From Pseudomonas azerbaijanoccidentalis (GTDB taxonomy: Bacteria; Pseudomonadota; Gammaproteobacteria; Pseudomonadales; Pseudomonadaceae): DNA of 64,000 bases. The position numbers were made by a program, and so were the translations under genes. The stretch lies in NCBI RefSeq assembly GCF_019145495.1, contig NZ_JAHSTU010000003.1, forward strand, positions 62,001-126,000. Direction: 5' to 3'. The notes beneath the pieces are model-generated. The model was not told the DNA's origin. It made no database searches and saw only the letters and a list, made by a program, of their open reading frames with translations. Positions within the stretch are counted from its first letter, which is position 1. Every line of letters starts with the position of its first letter. Below are positions 17,297 to 26,219 of the stretch, in pieces.

Positions 17297-18707
17297 TGAT
17301 CTCCAGTCGGCCAAGGAGCATGCCGAACGAGAGAATCCACTTGGCGGCGTCCGGCAAGGTGGCAAAGTTGCCTGCCGGGCCGATGGTTTCGCCCAGGCCC
17401 GGGCCGACGCCCGACACGGTACTGGCGGCGCCGGTCAGGGCGGTCATCCAGTCCACGCCCAGCAGCGACAGCAGCAGCGCGATCACGCAGATGGTAATGG
17501 CGAAGAAGAACGAAAAGGTCAGAATCGAACGGACGATTTCTTCGTCGAGGCGGTGACCGTTGTACTTCTGTTTGATCACGGCGCGCGGGTGAATCAGTTG
17601 GTTGAGGTTGGCCTTGAGCAGGATGTAGGCCACCTGGAAACGGAAAATCTTGATCCCGCCCGCAGTCGAGCCCGAGCAGCCACCGACGAAACCCAGATAG
17701 AAGAACAACATCAGCGAGAAGTTGCCCCACAAGCTGTAGTCCCCTAGCGCGAAACCGGTGGTGGTGACCACCGAGGTCACGTTCAGCGCCACATGCCGCA
17801 ACGCTTCCAGCCAGTGCAGCTTGGTGGTCCACCAGTACCAGGTGCCGAGCACCAGCCAGGTCACCAGCAACATGCCCAGCAAACCTTGCACCTGCTGATC
17901 CTTGATCAACGCTCGGCGGTTGCCGCGCAGGGTCGCCACGTACAGGGTGAACGGCAGGCTACCGAGAATCATGATGACGATCGCCACCCAATGCACCGCT
18001 GGTTGCGTCCACTTGGCCAGGGACTGGTCCGAGGTGGAGAAACCGCCGGTGGAGATCGCCGACATCGCATGGTTGATCGCGTCGAACGGGCTCATCCCGG
18101 CCCACCAGAAGGCCAGGCTGCCGAGTATGGTGATGCCGACATACGCGGCAACGATCAGGCGCGCCACCATGTGCGAACGGGGCATGACTTTTTCGGAGCG
18201 GTCCGACGATTCGGTCTGAAACAACCGCATGCCACCGATCCGCAGCAGCGGCAGAATCGCGACCGCCATGCCGATAAACCCGATGCCGCCGATCCAGTGT
18301 AGCAATGAGCGCCACATCAGGATGCCGGGGGACATGTTGTCCAGGCCATTGAGCACGGTTGAACCGGTGGCGGTGATGCCCGACATGCTTTCAAAAAACG
18401 AGTCGGTGTAACTGATGTGCTGGGTCAGCAAAAACGGCAGGGCGGCGAAGATGCACACCACCAGCCAGCTGCTGACGGTCAACAGGTACATGTCCCGTGG
18501 CCGCAGGTGAACGTGCTCGGGGCGTCCGGGGATGACCAGGGCGAGGCCGGCGACAAAGGTGATCATGCTGGCCCAGAGGAATGACGGCAGGTCGCCGGTG
18601 CGTTCGAAGATCACCAGCGTGGCCATGGGCACGACCATGGCGATAGCCAGCGTGATCAGGAAGATGCCGATGATGAAACCAATGAGACGTAAGGTCGGCA
18701 ACGCCAT
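17253..18707 (-). CDS. trkH: TrkH-family potassium uptake protein
   Basis: 484 residues, about ten transmembrane segments and the four pore loops of the SKT superfamily: SGITATGSTVLNGLD, HAMSAISTGGFSTSDQS, NVTSVVTTTGFALGDYS and AASTVSGVGPGLGETIGPAG. It is the membrane channel that works with cytoplasmic TrkA (not encoded here). The ATG at 18707 gives the family's usual length. It overlaps the convergent AraC gene by 44 bases. Confidence 0.93.
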   Translation of the reverse strand: MALPTLRLIGFIIGIFLITLAIAMVVPMATLVIFERTGDLPSFLWASMITFVAGLALVIPGRPEHVHLRPRDMYLLTVSSWLVVCIFAALPFLLTQHISYTDSFFESMSGITATGSTVLNGLDNMSPGILMWRSLLHWIGGIGFIGMAVAILPLLRIGGMRLFQTESSDRSEKVMPRSHMVARLIVAAYVGITILGSLAFWWAGMSPFDAINHAMSAISTGGFSTSDQSLAKWTQPAVHWVAIVIMILGSLPFTLYVATLRGNRRALIKDQQVQGLLGMLLVTWLVLGTWYWWTTKLHWLEALRHVALNVTSVVTTTGFALGDYSLWGNFSLMLFFYLGFVGGCSGSTAGGIKIFRFQVAYILLKANLNQLIHPRAVIKQKYNGHRLDEEIVRSILTFSFFFAITICVIALLLSLLGVDWMTALTGAASTVSGVGPGLGETIGPAGNFATLPDAAKWILSFGMLLGRLEIITVFVLCIPAFWRH

Positions 18708-18828
18708 GAAGTCCGCTCGGGCTGAAATAGGGAAGGGCGCCATTCTACCTGCGGGGCAGGGCATGTAAACCGCACTGCCAGAGTAGTTACAGCTAGAATA
18801 GCCGCACAATTTTTTCTGGAGGTGGCCG

Positions 18829-19395
18829 ATGCAGGCTCTCGACGCTTTGCTCAACCGTGTTTCCGTTCCACGACTGCTTGATCCGGCACCCAGTGCCGAG
18901 CAGCGTGAAGTGCTGTTCGCCGCCGCCATGCGCGCACCGGACCACGGCCACTTGCAGCCTTGGCGGTTTCTGACGGTTGAAGGCGCGGCGCGCGAGCAAA
19001 TGGGCGAGTTGCTGGCTGAAGCTGCAAAACTGCAGGACAGCGAAGTCACCGAAGCGGCCATCGACAAGGCTCGCAATGGCCCGCTGCGGGCGCCGTTGGT
19101 GGTGGTCGTGATCGCTAAAGTGCAGGAGCACATCAAGTATCCGAAGTCCGAGCAATTGCTGGCAGCGGGGTGTGCAGCCCACGGGATTTTGCTGGCGGCT
19201 TACGCGCAAGGTATTGGCGCAGTGTGGCGCACCGGTGACCTGGCTTACTCGCCGCATGTGGCCAAGGGCTTGGGGCTGGCGGAAGGGGAAGAGGTGATCG
19301 CTTTCCTGTACCTCGGCACGCCGCAGAAAGAACCGCGTGTGGCGGAGAAAGTCGACCTGGCCGAGTTTGTCAGCGCTTGGTCCGGTAAGGTCTGA
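18829..19395 (+). CDS. Nitroreductase family FMN-dependent NAD(P)H oxidoreductase (YdjA-like)
   Basis: 188 residues starting after a strong GGAGG. Short nitroreductases of the YdjA type: FMN contacts in AAMRAPDHGHLQPWRFLTVEG, and the conserved AAGCAAHGILLAAYAQGIGAVWRTG and LYLGTPQKEP segments. The physiological substrate is unknown. Single gene, divergent from trkH, followed by a REP pair. Confidence 0.87.
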   Translation: MQALDALLNRVSVPRLLDPAPSAEQREVLFAAAMRAPDHGHLQPWRFLTVEGAAREQMGELLAEAAKLQDSEVTEAAIDKARNGPLRAPLVVVVIAKVQEHIKYPKSEQLLAAGCAAHGILLAAYAQGIGAVWRTGDLAYSPHVAKGLGLAEGEEVIAFLYLGTPQKEPRVAEKVDLAEFVSAWSGKV

Positions 19396-19397
19396 AG

Positions 19398-19492
19398 ATC
19401 AACAGATCGCAGCCTCGTTGCACTCGACAGCTCCTACAGGGGGGCACAAAACCTCGTAGGAGCTGACGAGTGCAACGAGGCTGCGATCTTTG
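19398..19492. repeat. REP pair with an altered stem
   Basis: Inverted arms as in the other REP pairs, but the stem carries CTCGTTGCACTCG in one arm and CGAGTGCAACGAG in the other, so both arms changed together. It lies between two convergent genes. Confidence 0.82.
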
Positions 19493-19507
19493 GCATCACC
19501 ACTATTT

Positions 19508-20851
19508 TCAAGGCTGGACGACAGCCCCCGGCGCCAACGGAAACTCCAGGCTGGCAATGAACCCGCCTTCCGGATGATTGGCCAGGACCAGGCTGCCGCC
19601 ATGCCGCTCCGCCGCACGTCGCGCAATGGCCAGGCCCAGTCCGTGTCCGGCGGCTGTCTGGCCGGGCGCCCTATAGAACGGCTCACCGAGCTGATTCAAG
19701 TATTCGGCGTTCACCCCCGGGCCGTGATCGCGCACGGTCACGACTATTTTCTCGCCATGGCGCAGCGCCTGCATTTCAATCGGCAGCCCGCCTGACGGAT
19801 TAAAGCGCTGGGCATTGCGCAGCAGGTTGTCCACGGCGCGCTCGATCATGGTCGGCCAACCGGTGAGATTCAATTGCGGTTCGGTTTCCAGGTGCACGAG
19901 CTGCTCGGGCGAGCCCAACTGAGCGTCCTTTTGCAGCGTATTGAGCAACGCGTTGAGATCCACCTCTTCCGCGCTGGCGTTATCGGCATCGACCCGCGCC
20001 AACACCAGAATTTCACTGATCAATGCTTCGAGCCGGTCGCACTCACGGGTCAGGCGTGGCCAGAGTTTTTCCCGTTCTTCAGGCGTGGCCCGTTCGGCCA
20101 ATGCCAGTGCAATACGCAGGCGTGCGAGGGGCGAGCGCAGTTCGTGGGAGACGTCCCGCAGCAATTGCCGCTGGCTGCCGATCAGGCTTTGCAGCCGCGC
20201 GCCCATGCGGTTGAAGTCGTTGGCCAGCACGCCGAATTCATCGCGGCGGTTGGCCAGTTTGACCAAGCTGTTCTGTTGATAGGTGGTTTGCCCCAAGTCA
20301 TGCACCGCACCGCGCAAACGACTGAGCGGGCGGGTGATGGAAAAGGTCACCAGCAGGCTGAACAGCGTCAGCACCACCAGCGCAATGCCCAACGCACTCA
20401 AGGGCCAGAGCAGGCTTTCGCGGTGCCAGGCGTCGAGTTCCGGGTGGGGAATGCGGTAGATCAGCAGGTAGGTGTCGCCGGTTTTTTCGCTGGTGTATTC
20501 GTCGGTCAGGCGGCGCCATGGCAGGCGGCGGTCATCGTTGTTCTGTCGTGCTTCGAACGCCGCGGCACGGCGCGGGAAGGTGCCGCGGACTACCGGGTCG
20601 CCGCTTTCGTTGAGCACCTGAACGTCGATGTGATACTGGCGTTTGCGTTCCTGAAGAAGCTCCTGGGCCGCATCCTCGCCTTGGGCTTCGTAGGTTTGGG
20701 TCCATTGTTCAGCCAGGGTGTTGAGGCCCGGGTGGCGGCTGAGAATCCACGCATCTTGGTTGAGCATGTGCCCCAGCAAAATGGACAAGCCAGCAACCAG
20801 AGCGATGGCCAGCCAGAAGCTGGCCAGGATACGCCAGAACAATGAACGCAC
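19508..20851 (-). CDS. cpxA: CpxA/CpxS-like sensor histidine kinase
   Basis: 447 residues from a GTG at 20851 preceded by GAGGA. Two membrane segments (about 8-28 and 150-171) enclose a periplasmic sensor, then HAMP, HisKA with His236 in DVSHELRSPLARLRIAL, and a HATPase domain with N, G1 (VRDHGPGVN) and G2 (GHGLGLAIARR) boxes. Grouping with a Spy/CpxP-like gene and an OmpR-type regulator fits the Cpx envelope-stress system. It is the last gene of this block on the minus strand. Confidence 0.85.
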   Translation of the reverse strand: MRSLFWRILASFWLAIALVAGLSILLGHMLNQDAWILSRHPGLNTLAEQWTQTYEAQGEDAAQELLQERKRQYHIDVQVLNESGDPVVRGTFPRRAAAFEARQNNDDRRLPWRRLTDEYTSEKTGDTYLLIYRIPHPELDAWHRESLLWPLSALGIALVVLTLFSLLVTFSITRPLSRLRGAVHDLGQTTYQQNSLVKLANRRDEFGVLANDFNRMGARLQSLIGSQRQLLRDVSHELRSPLARLRIALALAERATPEEREKLWPRLTRECDRLEALISEILVLARVDADNASAEEVDLNALLNTLQKDAQLGSPEQLVHLETEPQLNLTGWPTMIERAVDNLLRNAQRFNPSGGLPIEMQALRHGEKIVVTVRDHGPGVNAEYLNQLGEPFYRAPGQTAAGHGLGLAIARRAAERHGGSLVLANHPEGGFIASLEFPLAPGAVVQP

Positions 20852-20880
20852 AGAAAGTCCTCAAGCAAACACCGATCAGT

Positions 20881-20951
20881 GTGGGAGCGGGCTTGCCCGC
20901 TCCCACATTAGATCAAAAACATAAGACCCAACGGTATTGAGCCGTTGGGTC
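20881..20951 (-). terminator. REP-like palindrome and terminator after the CpxP-like gene
   Basis: Read on the minus strand, GACCCAACGG...CCGTTGGGTC (20925-20951) is a 10-bp stem with a 7-base loop followed by TTATGTTTTT, a plausible terminator just past the CpxP-like stop. Next to it, GTGGGAGCGGGC-TT-GCCCGCTCCCAC (20881-20906) is a perfect REP-type palindrome. The kinase gene lies beyond, so readthrough or another promoter is needed for it. Confidence 0.7.
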
Positions 20952-20964
20952 CGGAGTTAACGCA

Positions 20965-21414
20965 TTATTGCGCTTTTTGCGGTTGTTGCGCTTTCCAGGC
21001 CTTGAATTCGGCCCACTCGGCGCGTCGTTCAGCCTGCTTTTTCTGAATCTCGTCGAATTTCTTCTGTTGATCCGGTTTCAGCAAGTTGCGTACATCAGCC
21101 TCGGCTTTTTTGTGGTTCGCCGCCATTTCATCTTTCATGGCTTTCTGGTCGGCTGGCGACAGCTTTTCCAGATACTTGTCGACCACTTGCTTACGTTCAT
21201 GCATCTGCTCGCCCATGATTTTGCGAATCTGCTCGCGCTGTTCGCGGCTCAGGTCCAGCTGGCTGTATGGGCCTTTACCGTGCGTCCCGTGCATCTGACC
21301 GCCGTGGCGCGGGCCATCCATCGGTCCATCCATCGGACCGGCGCCTTCAGGCATGGCCATGGCAACGGTTGGCAGGGCGGCAGCGAACATCAGAGCGATA
21401 AGGGTCTTGCGCAT
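20965..21414 (-). CDS. Spy/CpxP-family periplasmic protein
   Basis: 149 residues from the ATG at 21414, which has AAGGAG 7 bases upstream. A clean signal peptide (MRKTLIALMFAAALPTVAMA) is followed by a His/Gly/Met-rich stretch (MDGPMDGPRHGGQMHGTHGKG) and a charged helical region with LSREQREQIRKIM and LKPDQQKKFDEIQ, which match the LTxxQ repeats of Spy/CpxP. In the family it acts as chaperone or as feedback inhibitor of the sensor. The Met/His-rich insert suggests metal contact. Confidence 0.85.
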   Translation of the reverse strand: MRKTLIALMFAAALPTVAMAMPEGAGPMDGPMDGPRHGGQMHGTHGKGPYSQLDLSREQREQIRKIMGEQMHERKQVVDKYLEKLSPADQKAMKDEMAANHKKAEADVRNLLKPDQQKKFDEIQKKQAERRAEWAEFKAWKAQQPQKAQ

Positions 21415-21540
21415 GGTGAATCTCCTTGTCTCATTCCCGGTACGTTCCGGATGAGTACAGATTACGGAGATCAAGGTCAGCGGCGGTCAGCGGAGCGTAA
21501 AGCTTTGGTAAACATGATTTTGAGACTTGCTGACAAACCT

Positions 21541-21686
21541 GTAGCAGCTGCCGAGCCTGCGAGGCTGCGCCCGGCGACGCAGTCGTCGTAGATTCTGGCA
21601 GCACAGACTGCCTGATTGAGCGAGATGCCTGATTTCACGACTGCTTCGCAGCTGAACGCAGCCTCGCAGGCTCGGCAGCTGCTGCA
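21541..21686. repeat. Long-spaced inverted repeat of REP type
   Basis: Arms of 29 bases (21541-21569 and 21658-21686), inverse of each other with one mismatch, core CAGCTGCCGAGCCTGCGAGG. It separates the CpxR-like gene from the CpxP-like gene. Related to the larger element at 56621-56755. Confidence 0.8.
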
Positions 21687-21691
21687 GCGGT

Positions 21692-22369
21692 TCAGAGGCT
21701 GTAGTAATAGCCGCGGCTGCGCAGCGCCACGATGCGCGGGCGGCCATCCGGGTGCGGGCCGATCTTCTTGCGCAGGTTGCTGACGTGCATGTCCAGGCTG
21801 CGGTCATACAGGGTCAGCTTGCGGCCGAGGGCGATTTGCGCGAGTTCCTGTTTGTCCAGTGGCTCGCCGGGTTGCTTGAGCAGGGCTTCAAGCAGACGGC
21901 TTTCGGAAACCGTCAGGGTCAGTTCTTTTTCATCGATGCTGACCACGCCGCGCACTGGGCTGAAACACAGGTCGCCCAGTTCCAGCTGGCTGGACACCGC
22001 CGCCGGATGACTGCGACGCAACACGGCGCGCAGGCGGGCGGTCAGTTCCCGTGGGTCGCAGGGTTTGGCCAGGTAATCGTCAGCGCCCAGTTCCAGGCCG
22101 AGGATACGGTCCAGCGGTTCGCCCCGGGCCGACAGCATCAGCACCGGCAAATCCGGGTGGTCGCTGCGCAACTGCTTGAGCAGTTCCAGGCCGCTGCCGT
22201 CGGGCAGCATCACATCCAGCACCACGGCGGCTGGCGAGGTCTCGGCCAGCGCACGGCGGGCGCTCTGGCCATCGTGGCAGGCGCGAACCTGAAAACCTTC
22301 CTGGCTCAGCCAACTGCTCAGGAGCTCACACAGCTCCTGATCATCATCAATTAGTAACAGCTCGCTCAT
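21692..22369 (-). CDS. cpxR: CpxR-like OmpR-family response regulator
   Basis: 225 residues. Receiver domain with acidic pocket (LLLIDDDQE), phosphoacceptor Asp52 in VVLDVMLP and Lys102 in DDYLAKP, then an OmpR winged helix ending LDMHVSNLRKKIGPHPDGRPRIVALRSRGYYYSL. Encoded with the Spy-like protein and the sensor kinase on the same strand. It should activate this cluster under envelope stress, as inferred from family. Confidence 0.87.
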   Translation of the reverse strand: MSELLLIDDDQELCELLSSWLSQEGFQVRACHDGQSARRALAETSPAAVVLDVMLPDGSGLELLKQLRSDHPDLPVLMLSARGEPLDRILGLELGADDYLAKPCDPRELTARLRAVLRRSHPAAVSSQLELGDLCFSPVRGVVSIDEKELTLTVSESRLLEALLKQPGEPLDKQELAQIALGRKLTLYDRSLDMHVSNLRKKIGPHPDGRPRIVALRSRGYYYSL

Positions 22370-22376
22370 GACTCAC

Positions 22377-22787
22377 TCAATTTAGCCATTGTCGACGTTT
22401 TCGACTTGCACCACTGGCGAAGATACCGCAGAGCAGGGCCAATAGCGCTACCCCGGCGCCGATAACGAACCACTGCTGCTGATCCGTCAGCAAGCGCGGC
22501 AATGCACTGCCGGCCTGTGCTTCCTTGAGTTGCAGCTTCAGGCGCTGGTTCTCCTGGCGCAACCGGGTCAACAGGGCGCTTTCGCGTTCACCATCGGCAC
22601 TCTGCAATTGTTTGCTCAGTTCTTCTCGTTGCCGCTCGCTCTCTTTCAAGCGTTGTTGCAACTCGTTGATCTGGCTGCCGGCGCTCAGGGACAAAGGCGT
22701 AGAGCCACCCTCGGCACTGTCTTCACCGTGGGCGGGGGCCATGATCGACAACGTGACCAACAACAGACACAACGGACCTTTGCGCAT
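22377..22787 (-). CDS. Coiled-coil membrane protein (YgiM C-terminal-like)
   Basis: 136 residues from the ATG at 22787 after AGGAG. Signal peptide (CLLLVTLSIMAPAHG), a coiled coil of about 50 residues (INELQQRLKESERQREELSKQL...), one C-terminal membrane segment (WFVIGAGVALLALLCGIFA) and a basic tail. This is the C-terminal layout of YgiM-type SH3-domain proteins, without the SH3 domain. Function unknown. It is 7 bases upstream of the cpxR-like gene, so probably co-transcribed with it. Confidence 0.75.
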   Translation of the reverse strand: MRKGPLCLLLVTLSIMAPAHGEDSAEGGSTPLSLSAGSQINELQQRLKESERQREELSKQLQSADGERESALLTRLRQENQRLKLQLKEAQAGSALPRLLTDQQQWFVIGAGVALLALLCGIFASGASRKRRQWLN

Positions 22788-22858
22788 CGCGACTCCTGAT
22801 TCCAATACGAGTATTGGGAAGTTGTCGGCCGGCAAACGAGAATAATGAGCGATTGAGA

Positions 22859-22887
22859 ACGCGATGAACCGATAAGGTTCATCGCGT
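22859..22887 (-). terminator. Hairpin after yciI
   Basis: Arms ACGCGATGAACC and GGTTCATCGCGT with a 5-base loop, 11 bases past the yciI stop codon on the minus strand. Only a short T-rich tail follows. Confidence 0.6.
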
Positions 22888-22897
22888 AGGGGGGGCG

Positions 22898-23197
22898 TTA
22901 TGGCAGGACTTGCTTGAACGGCTTGACCAGAACGTTGGCGTAGACGCCTGCGGCGATGTACGGATCGGCATCGGCCCAGGCTTGTGCCGCGCTCAGGGAC
23001 TCGAATTCGGCGACGATCAGGCTGCCGGTGAAACCCGCTGCGCCCGGATCATTGCTGTCGACAGCCGGATGTGGACCGGCCAGAACGATGCGGCCTTCAC
23101 CCTTGAGCACTTGCAGACGCTCAAGGTGCGCAGGCCGTGCGGCCAGGCGGGCTTCCAGGGAGTTGGCGACGTCTGTGGCAATGATTGCGTAAAGCAT
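22898..23197 (-). CDS. yciI: YciI family protein
   Basis: 99 residues beginning [20 protein letters not shown]. Ferredoxin-like fold with the conserved His in [11 protein letters not shown] and Asp in [13 protein letters not shown]. Enzymatic role uncertain in the family. The ATG at 23197 lies one base past the yciB stop, indicating an operon yciB-yciI. Confidence 0.9.
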   Translation of the reverse strand: MLYAIIATDVANSLEARLAARPAHLERLQVLKGEGRIVLAGPHPAVDSNDPGAAGFTGSLIVAEFESLSAAQAWADADPYIAAGVYANVLVKPFKQVLP

Positions 23198-23198
23198 G

Positions 23199-23795
23199 TC
23201 AGTCCTCGGTTTTTGGCGATGTGGTATCGGCGTCATGCAGGTGACGGGACAGGTAGATGCCCTGGCCGATCAGGAACAGCAAAGTCATGCCCAGGCTGCC
23301 GAAGACCTTGAAGTCGACCCAGTAGCTCTGGAAGGTGAACGCCACGAACAGGTTGGCGGCACCACAAAACACGAAAAACACGATCCAGGCGATGTTCAGG
23401 CGCGTCCAGACCGGATCCGGCAAGGTCAGGGCGTGGCCCATGATGCGCTTGATCAGCAGGCGGTCACCGATGAAGTGGCTGCCGATGAAACCCAGGGCGA
23501 ACAGCCAGTTGACCACCGGCGCTTTCCACTTGAGGAAGGTTTCGCTGTGGAAGGCCAGGGTCAGGCTACCGAAGACCAGGCAGGCGATAAGGGTCAGCCA
23601 CTGGCTCTTCTCCAGCTTGCGCTGTTTGATGAACAGCGTGCCGTAGACCACCAGCGAACTGATGATCAGCATCGCGGTGGCGCTGTAAATACCGCCTACA
23701 GTTATCTCGTGGCCGGCGATGTCGACGACCCGTGGATCGATTTTGAAAACGATGAAAAACAGCAGGAGCGGGATGAAATCGATGAATTGTTTCAC
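23199..23795 (-). CDS. yciB: Septation protein A / YciB inner-membrane protein
   Basis: 198 residues from a GTG at 23795 (first residues [18 protein letters not shown], the family N-terminus). Five to six membrane segments, with the conserved [32 protein letters not shown] and [18 protein letters not shown]. YciB/IspZ contributes to cell-envelope integrity and septation. Confidence 0.93.
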   Translation of the reverse strand: MKQFIDFIPLLLFFIVFKIDPRVVDIAGHEITVGGIYSATAMLIISSLVVYGTLFIKQRKLEKSQWLTLIACLVFGSLTLAFHSETFLKWKAPVVNWLFALGFIGSHFIGDRLLIKRIMGHALTLPDPVWTRLNIAWIVFFVFCGAANLFVAFTFQSYWVDFKVFGSLGMTLLFLIGQGIYLSRHLHDADTTSPKTED

Positions 23796-23882
23796 AGTGG
23801 CAGCCAGAAGCAGGATGTGGCGGCATAATAACAAACATATGGGCGCGCGATAGCGCCAGCTGATTTGAGGTTACAAAGCCCT

Positions 23883-24746
23883 GTGAATGTTGATTTGCAC
23901 TGCCATAGCACGGCCTCCGATGGCGCCCTGGCGCCTGCGGTACTGGTTGCGCGTGCGTTCGAGAAAGGCGTGCGAGTCCTGGCCTTGACCGATCACGATA
24001 CCCTCGAAGGCATCGCTGAAGCCCGCGAAGCGGCGAACGCGCTGGGCATGCAACTGGTCAATGGCGTCGAATTGTCCTGCACCTGGGGCGGGGCGACCAT
24101 TCATGTGCTGGGCTACGGTTTCGACGTCAATGCCGCGCCGTTGGTCGAAGCGATTGCCAAATTGCACGATGGCCGCTGGCTACGGTCCGAAGAAATAAGC
24201 CGCAAACTAGCGCTCAAGGGCATGCCCGGCGCGCTGGAAGGCGCCCGGCAGATCCAGCAGGAACTGGGCGACAGCGGCAACGCACCGGCCCGGCCGCACT
24301 TTGCCGACTGGATGGTGCGCGAAGGTTTGGTAAAGGATCGCGCTGAAGCGTTTCGCAAATGGCTGGGCGCCGGCAAGCTGGGAGACGTCAAGCAGCACTG
24401 GCCGACATTGGAAGAAACCGTCGAAACCCTGCGCGCGGCCAAGGCCTGGGTCAGCCTGGCTCACCCTTGGCATTACGAATTCACTCGCAGCAAACGTCGC
24501 CGCCTGATTGCCGACTATATTCAAGCAGGGGGCCACGCGATCGAAGTGGTCAATGGTCACCAACCCGCCGAACAGGTGGGCAGCCTGGCCATTCTGGCCC
24601 GCGAGTTCGGTCTGCTGGTCAGCGCCGGCAGCGATTTTCATGGCCCCGGCGGGTGGTCGGAAATCGGTGAGTACCGCCCGCTCCCGGAGGATCTGCCACC
24701 CCTGTGGTGCCGATTCAAACATGACCCAGTTATTGCCGCCGTCTGA
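23883..24746 (+). CDS. PHP-domain nuclease (RNase AM / YciV family)
   Basis: 287 residues from a GTG at 23883 that begins the PHP motif (MNVDLHCHSTASDG). Metal ligands are visible in DLHCHST, LTDHDT, NGVELS, SLAHPWHY and GSDFHGPG. The E. coli relative trims 5' ends of small structured RNAs, and other members are nucleoside 3',5'-bisphosphate phosphatases. TGAGG lies 12 bases before the start. Divergent from yciB and followed directly by the YciO-like gene. Confidence 0.88.
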   Translation: MNVDLHCHSTASDGALAPAVLVARAFEKGVRVLALTDHDTLEGIAEAREAANALGMQLVNGVELSCTWGGATIHVLGYGFDVNAAPLVEAIAKLHDGRWLRSEEISRKLALKGMPGALEGARQIQQELGDSGNAPARPHFADWMVREGLVKDRAEAFRKWLGAGKLGDVKQHWPTLEETVETLRAAKAWVSLAHPWHYEFTRSKRRRLIADYIQAGGHAIEVVNGHQPAEQVGSLAILAREFGLLVSAGSDFHGPGGWSEIGEYRPLPEDLPPLWCRFKHDPVIAAV

Positions 24747-24759
24747 ACAGGTAGAGAAT

Positions 24760-25389
24760 GTGAGTCAATTTTTCCAGATTCATCCGGAAAACCCGCAAGC
24801 GCGCCTGATCAAACAGGCAGTCGAGATCATCCGCAAAGGCGGGGTGGTGATTTACCCCACAGACTCTTCCTACGCCATAGGTTGCCAGATCGGCGACAAA
24901 GAGGCCGTGGAACGGGTGCGCCGATTGCGCGGGCTGGATGAAAAGCACAACTTTGCATTGATCTGCAGCGACCTGTCGCAACTGGGCCTGTTCGCCAAGA
25001 TCGACACCGGCACCTTCCGCATTCTCAAGGCGCACTTGCCGGGGCCGTATACCTTCATTCTCAACGCCACCCGCGAAGTCCCGCGGCTGTTGTTGCACCC
25101 GAAAAAACGCACCATCGGCCTGCGAGTGCCGAGCCATCCCATCGCTTTGGCGCTGCTGGACCAACTCGGCGAGCCGTTGATGAGCGTGAGCCTGATCATG
25201 CCCGGTGAAACCGACCCGATGTTTGATCCCTACGAAATGCGCCAATTGCTTGAGCATCAGGTCGATCTGATCATCGACGGCGGCTTCGGCGGGATCAAGG
25301 CTTCCACGGTGATCAACCTCGCCGATGGCGAGCCGGAAGTGATCCGTGTCGGGTGCGGCGATCCTGCGCCGTTCATGGCCGAGGCATAG
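24760..25389 (+). CDS. YciO/Sua5 family protein (L-threonylcarbamoyladenylate synthase-like)
   Basis: 209 residues from a GTG at 24760 (MSQFFQIHPENPQARL); AGG lies 8 bases upstream. An in-frame ATG at 24721 would overlap the previous gene. YrdC-fold motifs: GGVVIYPTDSSYAIGC, KHNFALICSDLSQLGLFAKI, LPGPYTFILNAT, and KRTIGLRVPSHP. The YciO branch is related to, but not proven to replace, the tRNA t6A enzyme. The stop codon abuts the start of scpA. Confidence 0.88.
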   Translation: MSQFFQIHPENPQARLIKQAVEIIRKGGVVIYPTDSSYAIGCQIGDKEAVERVRRLRGLDEKHNFALICSDLSQLGLFAKIDTGTFRILKAHLPGPYTFILNATREVPRLLLHPKKRTIGLRVPSHPIALALLDQLGEPLMSVSLIMPGETDPMFDPYEMRQLLEHQVDLIIDGGFGGIKASTVINLADGEPEVIRVGCGDPAPFMAEA

Positions 25390-26208
25390 ATGTCAGCAGT
25401 AGAACCCGTCGACAGTCAGGCCGGAGCCCAGCAAGAGCTGCCCTTCGCCATGGTCTATGGCCAGGCGGTCATGGAAATGCCGCTGGACCTGTACATTCCA
25501 CCGGATGCGCTGGAAGTCTTTCTCGAGGCCTTCGAAGGCCCGCTCGACCTGCTGCTGTACCTGATCCGCAAACAGAACATCAACATCCTCGACATCCCGG
25601 TGGCGGAAATCACCCGCCAGTACATGGGCTACGTCGAGCTGATGCAGTCGGTGCGCCTGGAGTTGGCGGCCGAATATCTGGTGATGGCCGCAATGCTCGC
25701 CGAGATCAAGTCGCGGATGCTGCTGCCGCGGGCCGAAACCGTCGAAGACGAGGAAGACGACCCGCGCGCCGAACTGATCCGTCGCTTGCAGGAGTACGAG
25801 CGGTTCAAGGCTGCCGCCGAAGGCATCGACGGCCTGAGCCGCGTCGGTCGCGACGTGGTGGTGCCCAAGCTCGATGCACCGGAGGCCCGGGCGCGCAAGC
25901 TGTTGCCGGATGTGCGCTTGTCAGAGCTGTTGATGTCGATGGCCGAGGTGCTGCGCCGAGGCGACATGTTCGAAAGCCATCAGGTCAGCCGCGAAGCCCT
26001 GTCCACCCGCGAGCGCATGAGCGATGTGCTGGAACGGCTCAAGGGCGGCGGCTTTGTGCCGTTTGTCGAACTGTTCACCGCTGAAGAAGGGCGCTTGGGG
26101 GTTGTCGTGACGTTCATGGCGATTCTCGAACTGGTCAAGGAATCCTTGGTCGAGTTGGTGCAGAATGAGCCGTTCGCCGCGATCCATGTGCGAGCCCGAG
26201 CCGAATAA
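25390..26208 (+). CDS. scpA: Segregation and condensation protein A
   Basis: 272 residues. Kleisin subunit of the SMC-ScpAB complex. Conserved N-terminal core FEGPLDLLLYLIRKQNINILDIPVAEITRQYMGYVELM and the AAEYLVMAAMLAEIKSRMLLP helix; the C-terminal winged helix (VVTFMAILELVKESLVELVQ) contacts the SMC head. The N-terminus is about 40 residues longer than in Bacillus. Its ATG follows the previous stop directly. Confidence 0.95.
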   Translation: MSAVEPVDSQAGAQQELPFAMVYGQAVMEMPLDLYIPPDALEVFLEAFEGPLDLLLYLIRKQNINILDIPVAEITRQYMGYVELMQSVRLELAAEYLVMAAMLAEIKSRMLLPRAETVEDEEDDPRAELIRRLQEYERFKAAAEGIDGLSRVGRDVVVPKLDAPEARARKLLPDVRLSELLMSMAEVLRRGDMFESHQVSREALSTRERMSDVLERLKGGGFVPFVELFTAEEGRLGVVVTFMAILELVKESLVELVQNEPFAAIHVRARAE

Positions 26209-26219
26209 CGAGTTTAATC

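Noticed and set aside
19874-20845. 323-codon ORF antisense to the cpxA-like gene
   Set aside because: Gln/Arg/Ala-rich mirror frame with no recognisable domain.
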